Counted from the stretch's first letter, positions 25,885-35,278 are shown. The stretch: 64,000 nt of DNA from Thermoproteota archaeon (GCA_011605825.1 JAAOZK010000003.1:54514-118513); one strand, 5' to 3'. The notes: generated by a model from the sequence alone, not told the origin. Program-made: numbers and translations.

Positions 25885-27939
25885 CTATGTTGGCATCACA
25901 TATCCTGGTTTAGCTTCAAATAGTATTCCTTCTTTTAACAGCTTTTCTATAATTTCGAGAACAGTATTCTTCTCTATTTCATGCGCCTTCTCTATCTCTT
26001 CTGCAGCGAACTCCTTCTTTATTGGTCCACCTATCTCCTTAACTTTACTCCTTATGTAATCCATTATGATGTTCATTTTGTCTCTTTGCGATTTTGTTTT
26101 TCCGGTCAGTAGCATGTCTATATCTATCTTCTCAGTTTCAACATCATATGCAGTCTTCTCTAATACATAGTTCATTAGCCTTATTGCTGCTTCCGCATCA
26201 TCTTTTGTGGCTACATCTCTTAAAGCCATTTTTGCTCTTGCTTCCGTCATCCTCACTAATGCTTCCAGCTGTCTTGGTGTTATTGGGATGCTCCCTCCAT
26301 TTTTCCCAAGTTTCCTCATTTCAACGTAATACTCCTTTATTCTATCCATAGCTTCATCTGATAATTTTGGTTTGACATTTTTCCTCATGTATGCTATGTA
26401 CTTTCTTAGGAGTTCTGGCTCTATTGGTGGGGGTGAAACATATCCCCTCGTTTGGTGTAATCTCAGTATATGTTCGCTCATTTTTGTATCTCTCTCTTCA
26501 TCTGGCTCGTCTTTCAATGGGAATATCAGGTCGAATCTTGAAAGTATTGTTATTGGTAGATTAACGTTTTCAACTATTGACTTTTGCTCTACAAATCTTC
26601 CAAGTGTTGGGTTTGCTGAGGCTAGTATTGATGTTCTTGCATTTAATGTTGCAACTATTCCTGCTTTTGCTATGCTCACCGTCTGTTGCTCCATTACTTC
26701 ATGCATAGCTACTCTATCTTCATTTCTCATTTTATCTATTTCATCTACGCATGCGATTCCTCCATCTGCAAGTACGAGTGCTCCAGCTTCAAGATACCAG
26801 TCGCCTGTGCTTCTATCTTTTACGACTGCTGCTGTCAATCCAGCGGCTGTGGACCCCTTTCCAGATGTATATATTCCTCTTGGAGCTATTCTGGCAACGT
26901 ATTGTAGTATTTGGCTTTTTGCGGTTCCAGGGTCTCCAACTAATAGTACGTTTATGTCTCCTCTTATCCTCATACCGTCTGGTAGGACTTTTGGTACTCC
27001 TCCAAATAGTAGGTATGCTATCCCCTCCTTTATTTCTCTATAACCATATATTGATGGCGCTATTGACTGGATTATCTTCTCATGTATCATTGGATCCTTT
27101 GCCAGATTCTTTATCTTCTCCTCGTCTTCTGGAGTTATTTCTATTTCCTCCATCCCCTTTTCTGATAACTCTATGTTATTTACTTCTATTTCAGGTCTGA
27201 AGGTCATTCCCATTCCAGTATGTTCTCTCACGGATTTCAGTATTCCCACAACTATTATTCTATCACCGGGTTTTGCTACATCCACTAGGTCTTCTCTTGC
27301 AATGGCTTCTATTGATCTTGGCAGTTGGGCTGGTGGTAGTTCTTCTGGTCTTTCTTGTATTGTTAGTCTTTGCCAATCTATAAATTCAGATTCTTCTGGG
27401 ATTAGCTTGAATACTCTTCCTCCACAGTGTTGGCACTTTTCTGGTGGATTTATCCTTTCATCTGGGCTGGCTGCTTCGACGTAGGTTATTTCTGAGCATT
27501 TCTCGCATCTATATGCTGCTTTCACTAGTTGTTGTCTTATTGATGAAACTCTTGTGAGTATGCCTTCTATCATTATTAGTTTTCCAACGTGTTCTGATCT
27601 AATCTTCCTTATTGGGATTACTTCTGGTAGCTTTTTGAATCTTGCTATGAACCTTTTGACTTTTCTTGCATAGTTTATGTTTATGCTACTCATCATCACG
27701 TCCCTTATGGCTGCTGATGCTGCTTCAATGACTTTTGATGGCTTCTCTATTAATTGCTCTGCCATTTGTTGATCGTATTCCAATAGATCTTCAAAGTTTA
27801 TTACTAGATGTTTTTGCCCAGTTACAACCATTTGGCTTAGCATGTTTTTATAGTAATATTCTCCAGCGCTATTCTTGAACGATTTTAGGAAGTCCACAAA
27901 TCTCTCCCTTATGTCTGCTTCCAGTAACTCTAGGCTCAT
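25885..27939 (-). CDS. mcm: Replicative DNA helicase MCM
   Basis: 684 residues; forms the hexameric 3'-5' helicase of the replication fork. Zinc-binding Cys 145, 148, 169 and 172 lie in the N-terminal domain. Walker A GDPGTAKS (335-342), the hairpin region ARIAPRGIYTSGKG, Walker B region IACVDEID (Asp 399, Glu 400) and arginine-finger LSRFDLIF follow. A C-terminal winged helix is seen (EIGGPIKKEFAAEEIEKA onward). It overlaps the gins23 gene by 4 nt, which argues for joint expression of CMG components. Single complete copy, no intein. Confidence 0.97.
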   Translation of the reverse strand: MSLELLEADIRERFVDFLKSFKNSAGEYYYKNMLSQMVVTGQKHLVINFEDLLEYDQQMAEQLIEKPSKVIEAASAAIRDVMMSSININYARKVKRFIARFKKLPEVIPIRKIRSEHVGKLIMIEGILTRVSSIRQQLVKAAYRCEKCSEITYVEAASPDERINPPEKCQHCGGRVFKLIPEESEFIDWQRLTIQERPEELPPAQLPRSIEAIAREDLVDVAKPGDRIIVVGILKSVREHTGMGMTFRPEIEVNNIELSEKGMEEIEITPEDEEKIKNLAKDPMIHEKIIQSIAPSIYGYREIKEGIAYLLFGGVPKVLPDGMRIRGDINVLLVGDPGTAKSQILQYVARIAPRGIYTSGKGSTAAGLTAAVVKDRSTGDWYLEAGALVLADGGIACVDEIDKMRNEDRVAMHEVMEQQTVSIAKAGIVATLNARTSILASANPTLGRFVEQKSIVENVNLPITILSRFDLIFPLKDEPDEERDTKMSEHILRLHQTRGYVSPPPIEPELLRKYIAYMRKNVKPKLSDEAMDRIKEYYVEMRKLGKNGGSIPITPRQLEALVRMTEARAKMALRDVATKDDAEAAIRLMNYVLEKTAYDVETEKIDIDMLLTGKTKSQRDKMNIIMDYIRSKVKEIGGPIKKEFAAEEIEKAHEIEKNTVLEIIEKLLKEGILFEAKPGYVMPT

Positions 27940-28493
27940 GCTTCATCACCTATCCTTGTTACTTGATCTTTCCATGTTGTCAGTATTCTTTTTATCTCTT
28001 TTAGTAGTATCCTTTCTTCTATGGTCATGTTTTCACTTATCGTTTGCGGTATTGATTCGGTTACTGCCAATTGCAGTACTTTCTGCATTCTGCAATTCAC
28101 TATATCCATGAATGCATCCCTATATTTCCTTTCTTCCTGGATTTTTTCCGGTGTTGGGTCCCTTTTTACGTCATCCATTAGCCTTTTAATGGTGGCTTTT
28201 GCCTTCATGTAGAATTGGGGGTCTATCTTCGTTAAATTGGTTTCCCTCGATTCTTTCCAAAGGGTTTTCCTCAGTTCCTTTATTCCAAGTTCTTCAATGT
28301 ACTTCACTTCTATTAACCCAGTTTTCAGCATTTCATCTGATGCCCATTTTGGTACTAGTATTTCCATGCCTTCTGAATCCAGATTTATTTTCATTCCCCC
28401 TATTTCCATTGGGGTGGAAGCTCTTTTCACCGTGGCTTTTATGAGTTCTGTATATGATATTATTTTTGATGCTTCATTTATAAATTCAAGCAT
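27936..28493 (-). CDS. gins23: GINS complex subunit, Gins23 type
   Basis: 185 residues. The small beta-rich B domain is at the N-terminus (GGMKINLDSEGMEILVPKWAS with ML..GLIEV after it) and the helical A domain follows (ELRKTLWKE ... LKEIKRIL). That B-A order is that of Psf2/Psf3 and archaeal Gins23 rather than Gins51. It would tie MCM and Cdc45/RecJ-like protein together at the fork. It overlaps mcm by 4 nt, the arrangement known from Sulfolobus. The first gene of the minus-strand replication unit, divergent from rfcS. Confidence 0.8.
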   Translation of the reverse strand: MLEFINEASKIISYTELIKATVKRASTPMEIGGMKINLDSEGMEILVPKWASDEMLKTGLIEVKYIEELGIKELRKTLWKESRETNLTKIDPQFYMKAKATIKRLMDDVKRDPTPEKIQEERKYRDAFMDIVNCRMQKVLQLAVTESIPQTISENMTIEERILLKEIKRILTTWKDQVTRIGDEA

Positions 28494-28604
28494 TATCTCA
28501 CACTAACACTTTCCCTTTAATCTTGCAAGTATTAATTTTTTCCCTCCGCTTAGATTTTAAATGTTAATCTTAATATCCTTCCTTGTATAGTAATATGAAT
28601 TGGT

Positions 28605-29588
28605 ATGGTTATGTGTTCAGATGTATTTATGCTTTGGACTGAGAAGTATAGGCCTAAAACTTTGGATGAGGTTGTTAATCAGAGGGATATTGTGCCTAGA
28701 CTCAAGAGTTTTGTGTCGAGTAAGAATGTTCCTCACATGCTCTTTGCAGGTCCTCCTGGTTGTGGTAAGACTACTGTGGCTTTGGCTTTAGCATACGATC
28801 TCTATGGTGCTAATTGGAGGCAGAATCTTTTGGAGCTCAATGCTTCCGATGAGCGTGGTATTCAAACTGTTAGGGATAGGATTAAGGATTATGCTAGGAC
28901 AATGCCTCTAGGGGATGTTCCATTCAAATTGATCATATTGGATGAAGCTGACAATATGACTGCAGATGCTCAGCAAGCTTTGAGGCGTATAATGGAGTTG
29001 TATACTAGGACTTGTAGATTCATATTGATTGCAAATTATTCGAGCAAGATTATTGAGCCTATACAGTCTAGATGTGCAGTCTTCCGTTTCCAGCCTCTTT
29101 CCAATGAGGATATTGCTGAGAGATTGAAGTATATTGCCAATAATGAAAATGTGAAGTTAACTCCTGGAGGTTTGGAGGCAATACTTTATGTTGCTGAGGG
29201 TGACATGAGGAGGGCTATAAACACTCTTCAGGCAGCTGCAAGTCTTGGTGTTGTTGATGAATCTGCTGTTTATAGGGTTGTTGGAAAGGCGAATCCCGTT
29301 GAGATTAGGGAGATGATGGCATTGGCTTTGAAGGGGGATTTCATGAATGCTAGGGGTAAGCTTAGGGAGCTCATGATAAACTACGGTCTTTCTGGTGTTG
29401 ATATCGTTAAGCAAATGCATAGGGAAGTTTTCGCATTGGATATACCTGATAAGGTGAAAGTGCTTTTAGCTGATAAGATAGGTGAAGTCAATTTTAGGAT
29501 GGTGGAGGGAGCTGATGAAGAGATTCAGTTAAGCTATCTATTGGCATGCTTCTCACTCTATGGTAGTGAATTGAGGGGTAGTAAATGA
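28605..29588 (+). CDS. rfcS: Replication factor C small subunit
   Basis: 327 residues; clamp-loader ATPase that loads PCNA onto primed DNA. Walker A GPPGCGKT (49-56), [12 protein letters not shown] box (113-116), and the arginine-finger SRC motif (155-157) are present, no intein. Start is uncertain among ATGs at 28605, 28611 and 28629; most homologues begin just before LWTEKYRPK, which favours 28629. A TATA-like ATTTTAAA lies at about 28552. The TGA overlaps the rfcL ATG by 4 nt. Confidence 0.96.
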   Translation: MVMCSDVFMLWTEKYRPKTLDEVVNQRDIVPRLKSFVSSKNVPHMLFAGPPGCGKTTVALALAYDLYGANWRQNLLELNASDERGIQTVRDRIKDYARTMPLGDVPFKLIILDEADNMTADAQQALRRIMELYTRTCRFILIANYSSKIIEPIQSRCAVFRFQPLSNEDIAERLKYIANNENVKLTPGGLEAILYVAEGDMRRAINTLQAAASLGVVDESAVYRVVGKANPVEIREMMALALKGDFMNARGKLRELMINYGLSGVDIVKQMHREVFALDIPDKVKVLLADKIGEVNFRMVEGADEEIQLSYLLACFSLYGSELRGSK

Positions 29589-30853
29589 TTTCTGCAGAGA
29601 AACTGCTATGGACTAATAAGTATAAGCCTAAATCCTTTGATGATATTATTGGGAATAAGGAGGCAATATCCCAATTTAGATCTTGGATCGAAGAATTCTT
29701 TAATGGAACTGCTAAGTATAAGGCTGCCCTACTTTGGGGGCCTCCCGGTGTTGGTAAAACACTTACCGTTGAAGTTGCATCCATAGTGTATAAGGCTGAA
29801 CTGATTCAGATGAATGCCAGTGATAATAGGAGTTATGAGGATGTTGAGAGAATAGCTATGGCTGCATCAAAGCATTTCGGTTTTGGGGGTTCTAGGAAGA
29901 TAATTCTTGTTGATGAGATTGATGGTATATTGACCTCTGAGGATAGGGGTGGCTTGAGTGCATTAATAAGGCTTGTTGAAATATCAAAGTTTCCAGTGGT
30001 CTTCACGGCGAATGATCCTTGGGACCCCCAGTTTAGGCAGTTGAGGGAGATGTGTTTGATGATACAGTTTTATGGTGTTAGGAGTCCATCCATTGTAGGG
30101 TTTTTGGAGAAGATATGTCGTGCTGAGGGCATTTCATATGATAAGGAGGCGTTGAAGTTTATTGCTGATAGATGTGAAGGTGATGTTAGATCAGCTATAA
30201 ATGATCTTCAAATATGTGCTGCTGGTAAAAAGACATTGAAGTTAGATGATGTTAAGTGGCTTGGATATAGGGATAGAGTTACCCCTGCCTTTGACGTTTT
30301 GAGAGGTATATTCTCCTCTACATCATGTAATGCCGCTAGGAGATACACTATAACCTCAGATTTATCGTATGATGAGCTTTTACAATGGTTGAATGAAAAT
30401 ATACCCATACAGTATGGTAATGTATATGAGCTTTTTGATGCATATGATGCTCTCTCAAGGGCTGACGTCTATTTGGGTAGGATAAAACGTTCTCAAGATT
30501 GGTCTCTGTTAAGCTATGCTATGGATCTTATGACTGCAGGGGTTTCCATGGCTAAGAGGGAGAAATACAAGTTTGTTAAATACTCCTTCCCAGAGCGTAT
30601 TAGGCTCCTCCAGAAAAGTATGAGTGTCCGCGAAGTTATGAATGGAATAGCTTCTTTAATTGCAAAGAATTGTCATGTATCTTCACGTACAGCTCTCTCA
30701 GAGTACCTGCCAATTTTGAAGGTAATATTTAATCATAATGCTAATATGGCTGCTGGTATAGCTTCATGGCTTGGATTTGATGATAGGATGGTTGATTTCC
30801 TTGTCGGCAATCCAAGTATGGGTGAGGAGATAAAGAAGCTAATGAAGGGTTGA
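29585..30853 (+). CDS. rfcL: Replication factor C large subunit
   Basis: 422 residues; partner of RfcS in the heteropentameric clamp loader. Walker A GPPGVGKT (52-59), [18 protein letters not shown] (110-113), and a sensor-1 region VFTAND. It lacks the SRC motif, as expected of the large subunit. The C-terminus ends [10 protein letters not shown], with no obvious PCNA-interacting Q-x-x-L-x-x-F-F box, although many archaeal RfcL proteins have one. It converges with truA and their ends overlap by 15 nt. Confidence 0.95.
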   Translation: MISAEKLLWTNKYKPKSFDDIIGNKEAISQFRSWIEEFFNGTAKYKAALLWGPPGVGKTLTVEVASIVYKAELIQMNASDNRSYEDVERIAMAASKHFGFGGSRKIILVDEIDGILTSEDRGGLSALIRLVEISKFPVVFTANDPWDPQFRQLREMCLMIQFYGVRSPSIVGFLEKICRAEGISYDKEALKFIADRCEGDVRSAINDLQICAAGKKTLKLDDVKWLGYRDRVTPAFDVLRGIFSSTSCNAARRYTITSDLSYDELLQWLNENIPIQYGNVYELFDAYDALSRADVYLGRIKRSQDWSLLSYAMDLMTAGVSMAKREKYKFVKYSFPERIRLLQKSMSVREVMNGIASLIAKNCHVSSRTALSEYLPILKVIFNHNANMAAGIASWLGFDDRMVDFLVGNPSMGEEIKKLMKG

Positions 30854-31645
30854 ATGCAACTTTAGGCCGAGTTCTCTCACATCATTCATAACTTTCCAAA
30901 AATCATTTAGCATCTGTTTTCTCAGAATTACTATTTCATCAAAATCCTTTAAATTGTTCATCGTTTTTAATGCTTTAATGACTTTTTCCACTCCAGTATC
31001 GCTAATTGTGTATTTCAATGGATAGTATGCGTCTATGAGATATAGGCTTTCTGGGGGTGCCATGCATAGTGGTCCATTATACTCCCATATGCTACTCAAA
31101 TTGCTAATCTCTCCACTTCCAATTCTTGTTAGTAGGTCTACTAGGTTTCTGATGAGCCCCCTAGCAAATTTTGATCCTATGAATTCCATTGCGAGGTATC
31201 CTTCCTCAATTTTTTCCATCTTTATATAGTATATTCTCCTAATTACGGGTCCCTTAACCTTATAGCAGAATCTTTTGAAATTATGTATTCCAAGTAAATC
31301 CTTTGATGCATTTTTCATCTTTTCCAAATCTAAGTCTTTTTTGAAAACTATGTATTTGTAATGTCTATATATTGTGCATCTTCTGGCATCGAAGTGTTTT
31401 GGTGCTTTGCAGTAAGCCCATATGGCTATATCTTCAGGTAGCTTTGCATTTAATTCATCTACATTCATATCTTTCAAATTTATGGTTATGGTTTGCCCTA
31501 TTGCATGTACTCCTTTATCTGTTCTACTTGCATAAGTTATGTGGATCCTCTCTCCACCAATTTTACTTCTAAAAATGTTTCTTAGTGTTCCTTCGATTGT
31601 AGGCTTATCTTTTTGGGTTGCAAAGCCGTAGTAATTGTTTCCCAA
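30839..31645 (-). CDS. truA: tRNA pseudouridine synthase A
   Basis: Converts U38-U40 in the anticodon arm of tRNA to pseudouridine. Catalytic Asp in SRTDKGVHA (Asp43 from the TTG start), then HFDARRCT and MEFIGSKFARGLIRN, which are family motifs. The drawn TTG (31645) probably truncates the protein: in frame upstream the sequence reads DYALKIFYLGNNYYGF, the expected first strand, but there is no ATG, GTG or TTG before it. An ATA at 31652-31654 is preceded by GAGGGGG, comparable to the UPF0200 gene. It overlaps or abuts the moaA stop, so it is the last gene of the moa-side operon. Confidence 0.9.
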   Translation of the reverse strand: MGNNYYGFATQKDKPTIEGTLRNIFRSKIGGERIHITYASRTDKGVHAIGQTITINLKDMNVDELNAKLPEDIAIWAYCKAPKHFDARRCTIYRHYKYIVFKKDLDLEKMKNASKDLLGIHNFKRFCYKVKGPVIRRIYYIKMEKIEEGYLAMEFIGSKFARGLIRNLVDLLTRIGSGEISNLSSIWEYNGPLCMAPPESLYLIDAYYPLKYTISDTGVEKVIKALKTMNNLKDFDEIVILRKQMLNDFWKVMNDVRELGLKLHSTLH

Positions 31646-31656
31646 GTAGAATATCT

Positions 31657-32595
31657 TTAAGGCGTAATCCCCCTCTTCCAGTATGGCTCCCTCCCCTCAA
31701 TAGCTTTCACAAAAAGTTTCACAAGTTCATATTCATCTGAATTGTTTTTCAATAGATTTTTTATGTCTATTAAGTTGTCGTTTCTCATTAGGCATGGCTT
31801 TATCTTCCCATCCGCGGTTAATCTTATCCTTGTGCATGCTGAGCAGAAGCTTCCATCTTCATATGGATTCACTATTTCAACTTCTCCTCCACCTTTCAAA
31901 ATGTATTTACGCCTATTTTGCATTTCTCTTCTCACAATTACCTTTTCTGCTTCATGTTTTATCTTCTCTTCAATTGATGCCATGTCCGCATGATACTTTG
32001 AGTATGTTTCTTCATCTATCCCAACGTTCTCCAGTTCGATTAATTGAAGTATTAAATCGTTCTTCCTTGTAAATGTGATCATTTCATCTATTTGGTCATC
32101 ATTAACCCCCTTTAGGATGACCATGTTCACTTTTACTGGGCTTATTCCTAGCTTCTTTGCTTCTATAATCCCCTCCATGATTTGTTGTGGTGAATAATCA
32201 CTATTGGTTATATACTTGTATGTTTCTTCCTTCAATGATGGAATATTTACATTAACTCTTTTAAGATTTGCTTTTGCAAGTTCCTTAGCCTTTTCCTTTA
32301 GGAGGGATCCATTTGTAGTCATTGATACTTCTTCCATTCCACTTATATGAGATAATCTCCTCACTATTTCCCCTATGTCTTCTCTAATTAATGGCTCTCC
32401 ACCTGTTAATTTGACTTTACTTATTCCAAGTTTAACTGCAACTCTAGTTATCCTTTCTATTTCCTCTGGGGTTAGTTCTTCTAGTGCCTCCTCTTCCCCC
32501 TCCATGTGGCAGTATATACATCTATAATTGCATTTATGCGTCAATGTTATTCTTAGATTTACAATTGGTCTTCCATATCTGTCTATTAATGGCAT
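31657..32595 (-). CDS. moaA: GTP 3',8-cyclase MoaA (molybdenum/tungsten cofactor)
   Basis: 312 residues; radical-SAM enzyme making 3',8-cyclo-GTP in the first step of molybdopterin synthesis. N-terminal [4Fe-4S] motif at Cys 22, 26 and 29 (CNYRCIYC), LTGGEPL, and the C-terminal second-cluster cysteines 251, 254 and 268 (CSACTRIRLT ... KPC). moaC lies 12 nt upstream on the same strand, so both early enzymes are together. Implies the organism uses Mo or W enzymes. Confidence 0.95.
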   Translation of the reverse strand: MPLIDRYGRPIVNLRITLTHKCNYRCIYCHMEGEEEALEELTPEEIERITRVAVKLGISKVKLTGGEPLIREDIGEIVRRLSHISGMEEVSMTTNGSLLKEKAKELAKANLKRVNVNIPSLKEETYKYITNSDYSPQQIMEGIIEAKKLGISPVKVNMVILKGVNDDQIDEMITFTRKNDLILQLIELENVGIDEETYSKYHADMASIEEKIKHEAEKVIVRREMQNRRKYILKGGGEVEIVNPYEDGSFCSACTRIRLTADGKIKPCLMRNDNLIDIKNLLKNNSDEYELVKLFVKAIEGREPYWKRGITP

Positions 32596-32607
32596 GTGAA
32601 TCGTCAG

Positions 32608-33066
32608 TTAGAGTGATATTTCTTTCTTACTTTTTAATGTTACCCTTATTCCATTGATTTCAGTTTGTGGGTATTCTCCCTTCTCATCTTTCTCATACTT
32701 TTTGACCATATCCCATATGGTTATTAGTGCTATGGCTGTGGCTGTTATAGCTTCCATTTCCACACCAGTCTTTGCCTCAGTTTTCACTGTAGTTTCCACT
32801 TTTATTCTCTCATCATCCAGTACCTTTACTTCTACATCTATATTTGTTATTGGGATTTGGTGGCATAGTGGAATTATTTCCGGCGTCCTTTTTGCAGCCA
32901 TTATTGCAGCTATTTTTGCAGTTGAAATTACATCCCCCTTCTCCACTTCCCCTTTAACTATCTTCTCTATTGTTTCTCTTTTAAGTTTGATCTCCCCTTC
33001 AGCTGTTGCTATTCTAATGGAGACGTTTTTGCCAGTTATATCCACCATTTTCACTTCTCCACACAT
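32608..33066 (-). CDS. moaC: Cyclic pyranopterin monophosphate synthase MoaC
   Basis: 152 residues; converts 3',8-cyclo-GTP to cyclic pyranopterin monophosphate. Family motifs: MVDITGK, KRTPEIIPLCHQIPI (active-site Cys/His), TGVEMEAITA and TIWDMVKKYEKD. ATG at 33066 is preceded by GGGAGG at suitable distance; MVDITGK could alternatively start at 33048. It lies 13 nt downstream of the ArsR-like regulator and 12 nt upstream of moaA, so Orc1/Cdc6, regulator, moaC, moaA and truA are in line. Confidence 0.95.
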   Translation of the reverse strand: MCGEVKMVDITGKNVSIRIATAEGEIKLKRETIEKIVKGEVEKGDVISTAKIAAIMAAKRTPEIIPLCHQIPITNIDVEVKVLDDERIKVETTVKTEAKTGVEMEAITATAIALITIWDMVKKYEKDEKGEYPQTEINGIRVTLKSKKEISL

Positions 33067-33079
33067 TTCAATAGCCTCC

Positions 33080-33361
33080 CTATGTTTTCATCATGAATTC
33101 CTCTATTGCCTTTGCAATTTTATTTTGTTCATTTATCTTAAATATTCTTATTCTCCCAAATCTCTTTTCCACTATAACTCCACTCCTCTTTAATTCCTCT
33201 AGGTGTCTGTTAACTGAAGTGTAGCTTAATCCTGTTCTTTTTGCAAGTTCGGATATGTTCATCTCCCTCTCTATTATTAGTGTTTTCAGAATTCTGGTTC
33301 TCCCCCTCGATGTAAATATTTCTTCTATGTCCATGTTCACCTTCATTTCATCCCCCCTCAA
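33080..33361 (-). CDS. ArsR-like winged-helix transcriptional regulator
   Basis: 93 residues with a winged-helix core: GRTRILKTLIIEREMNISEL (helices 1-2), AKRTGLSYTSVNRHLEELKR (helix-turn-helix), and a wing GVIVEKRFGRIRIFKIN. No metal-binding cysteines, so it is not a classic metal sensor. It overlaps the end of cdc6 by 14 nt and precedes moaC. It may control this unit, but no operator can be assigned. Confidence 0.85.
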   Translation of the reverse strand: MRGDEMKVNMDIEEIFTSRGRTRILKTLIIEREMNISELAKRTGLSYTSVNRHLEELKRSGVIVEKRFGRIRIFKINEQNKIAKAIEEFMMKT

Positions 33362-34550
33362 GCCTCTTTAACAATTCTTTCTCAAGGAACTCTAATGGTG
33401 TTTCCACCAGTGATATCTGTGTGGTTCTCCCCTTTGGTTCCGTATTCATTATTCTTGTGTATATTAGTCCAGCGTTCTTTAGGTTTTGTATGTATTCCCA
33501 AATTTTCGTGTGGGCTCTCGCCTCCACATGGTATTCCTCACATATCATTTTGTACATTTTTTCAACTTCCCCTATATTCACATATTGTTGATCAGTTTTC
33601 TTTAAGCATCTGGTTATGGCCAGTAATACTAGTTTCTCATGTTTCGAGAGGGCATCTATATCCTCCCCCCTCACATTTGGGTGGATCATTGAGGCAGCCA
33701 TCCTCACATCATCTATTGTTACTATCCTCCTCCCTTCCATGTCAGCTGTTTTTGCAGCTCTCCAGAGTAGTTCCAGTGCATATCTTGCATCCCCCGTTTT
33801 TGCAGCTATTTCTGCTATACTCCATATAACTTCACTGCTAACGGTATTTTCGTAGAATGCTTCTTTAACTCTCTCCATCAATATATCCTTCAACTGTTCT
33901 GCCGTGTATGGTTTAAATCTTATTATATTGCTCATTAAAACACTCTGTGTACTTCTATCCAGTAGTGGTATGAAGAATTGATCTCTGGCTATTAGTATGA
34001 AGCTCATTCTCTGCTTTTTATTCAGATATTCTTCTGAGGCTCTTAATAGGTCATATAATGAGGCTTCCCCTCCAACCCTTATGAAGTAATCAACTTCATC
34101 TAGGGTTATAAGTAGATATTCATCCTCCTCCTCAAGTCTATCGCATATTATATTCAATAGTTCTTGTGTTGAAAGTCCTCTATCTGGAAATCCATCTATC
34201 AACGTCTTAATCATCTTCATCAGTATTAGGAATGGGGTTCTATCTTTATGGCAATTTACATGAACATATCTTAACTTTATATTCCTCCTCCTTGCTGCAT
34301 CGGAGAAGCTTGAACCGAAGAGTTTTGATGTAGCCGTCTTCCCCGTCCCCACAGGTCCAACTATTAGAACTTTTTGTGTAATATTTCCTGGTGCATCGAT
34401 CATGCATCTAAGGTAGTTTAACAATTGTTTTATCTCATTTTCTCTATGAACTAGATTTTGTGGAACATAATCTGCCGATAGTTTACTTTCATCCTTGAAT
34501 ATTGTCCTCTTAAATAATTCTTCCTCAATTATCTTTGACAATTCCCTCAA
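33348..34550 (-). CDS. cdc6: Orc1/Cdc6 replication initiator
   Basis: 400 residues; AAA+ protein that marks origins and recruits MCM. Walker A GPVGTGKT (65-72), Walker B LDEVD (about 150-154), sensor-1 SFILIARD, sensor-2 GDARYALELLWRAA, and a C-terminal winged helix (SKHEKLVLLAI ... YIQNLKNAGLI). Start is TTG with TTTATAAATT about 24 nt upstream, so the message may be nearly leaderless. The 86-nt upstream spacer is very AT-rich and is a place to look for an origin, because archaeal origins often adjoin cdc6. Confidence 0.95.
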   Translation of the reverse strand: MRELSKIIEEELFKRTIFKDESKLSADYVPQNLVHRENEIKQLLNYLRCMIDAPGNITQKVLIVGPVGTGKTATSKLFGSSFSDAARRRNIKLRYVHVNCHKDRTPFLILMKMIKTLIDGFPDRGLSTQELLNIICDRLEEEDEYLLITLDEVDYFIRVGGEASLYDLLRASEEYLNKKQRMSFILIARDQFFIPLLDRSTQSVLMSNIIRFKPYTAEQLKDILMERVKEAFYENTVSSEVIWSIAEIAAKTGDARYALELLWRAAKTADMEGRRIVTIDDVRMAASMIHPNVRGEDIDALSKHEKLVLLAITRCLKKTDQQYVNIGEVEKMYKMICEEYHVEARAHTKIWEYIQNLKNAGLIYTRIMNTEPKGRTTQISLVETPLEFLEKELLKRLEGG

Positions 34551-34636
34551 ACTTCCTTTATTTATCTCAATAATTTATAAATTTCGTTTATTTAAACTAA
34601 TTTATAGTAGAGTGTTATGTGAAAGTGATTTTCAAT
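34551..34636. other. AT-rich spacer upstream of cdc6, possible origin region
   Basis: 86 nt between the Tan1-like gene and cdc6, almost free of G and C (TTTATAAATTTCG, TTTATTTAAACTAATTTATAG). The TATA element for cdc6 is inside. I do not see the paired GC-rich origin-recognition-box repeats that mark many archaeal origins, so the origin idea rests only on position and composition. Confidence 0.2.
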
Positions 34637-35179
34637 TCATAAATACTTCTTCAATTCCCACATTTCACCCCGTTTAACTATTGATATGTAAGCTTCATCA
34701 CTAAATATGTGTATGAATATTGTTATGTCAGGTTCCTTTAATTTTACAATCCACCTCTTCTCCATTATCAGCTTCCTTGCTATGACGTCTATGATTGGTT
34801 TATAGGTGTTTGAACTATCATAATTCTTCAATTCAATTTTAAACCTAGCTCCCCCATCTTTAATTCCTTCAGCTAATTTGATAATGCCATTTATGATTTC
34901 TGTTGGATTTGGCTTCACCACATCACCTATTGGTATAATCCTCTTAGCTTGGCTTACAAAGCAGTTTTCCAATATCCTAATAATCTCTAAACCATTCAAC
35001 TTCGATTCAATGACTATAATGCCAGGTATGTTTAAGATTCTAAACTTTGCATTTGGATCATATGGTAATATGCAATCCAATATTTCTATAGCTGCATCCC
35101 TTTCACGTGCTTTCTTCACGAATGCTAATACAGATGGTTTTGCAGAATTCAAATTGGCATCAATCCCAAATGTATCCAA
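34637..35179 (-). CDS. THUMP-domain protein, Tan1/THUMPD1-like
   Basis: 180 residues. The layout fits the archaeal Tan1-like THUMP family: an N-terminal ferredoxin-like part (KARERDAAIEILDCIL ... FRILNIPGIIVIES) and a THUMP part (RFKIELKNYDS, IIDVIARKLIM, WIVKLKEPDITIFIHIFSDEAYISI). Eukaryotic Tan1 is the tRNA-binding cofactor for C12 acetylation of tRNA; whether an acetyltransferase partner exists here is not visible. TTG start, with no strong ribosome binding site. Confidence 0.75.
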   Translation of the reverse strand: MDTFGIDANLNSAKPSVLAFVKKARERDAAIEILDCILPYDPNAKFRILNIPGIIVIESKLNGLEIIRILENCFVSQAKRIIPIGDVVKPNPTEIINGIIKLAEGIKDGGARFKIELKNYDSSNTYKPIIDVIARKLIMEKRWIVKLKEPDITIFIHIFSDEAYISIVKRGEMWELKKYL

Positions 35180-35221
35180 ATTGGAGATAAATTTTTCTTA
35201 CACCGATCATAAACGAATTAT

Positions 35222-35278
35222 TGGCAATGATGACTCTAGCCCTTATGATTGATGATTTAGATCTTGAGTGCTGAGCCA
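35222..35278 (+). ncRNA. Candidate C/D box sRNA
   Basis: In the 267-nt spacer there is a perfect C box ATGATGA (35227-35233) and a D box CTGA (35271-35274). A terminal stem TGGC (35222-35225) pairs with GCCA (35275-35278), as in a kink-turn. An internal TTGATGA (35249-35255) could be C', with ATGA just before it as a weak D'. The C'-D spacer is 15 nt. The D'-C' spacing is shorter than usual and I could not assign a target. Confidence 0.4.

Noticed and set aside
26372..27043. 223-codon open frame on the plus strand
   Set aside because: It lies wholly antisense to mcm, has low-complexity Ser/Ile-rich composition and no homologous pattern; it is a shadow of the coding strand.
34551..34636. Definite replication origin
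   Set aside because: No paired origin recognition boxes are visible; only location and AT content support it, so it is listed with low confidence.
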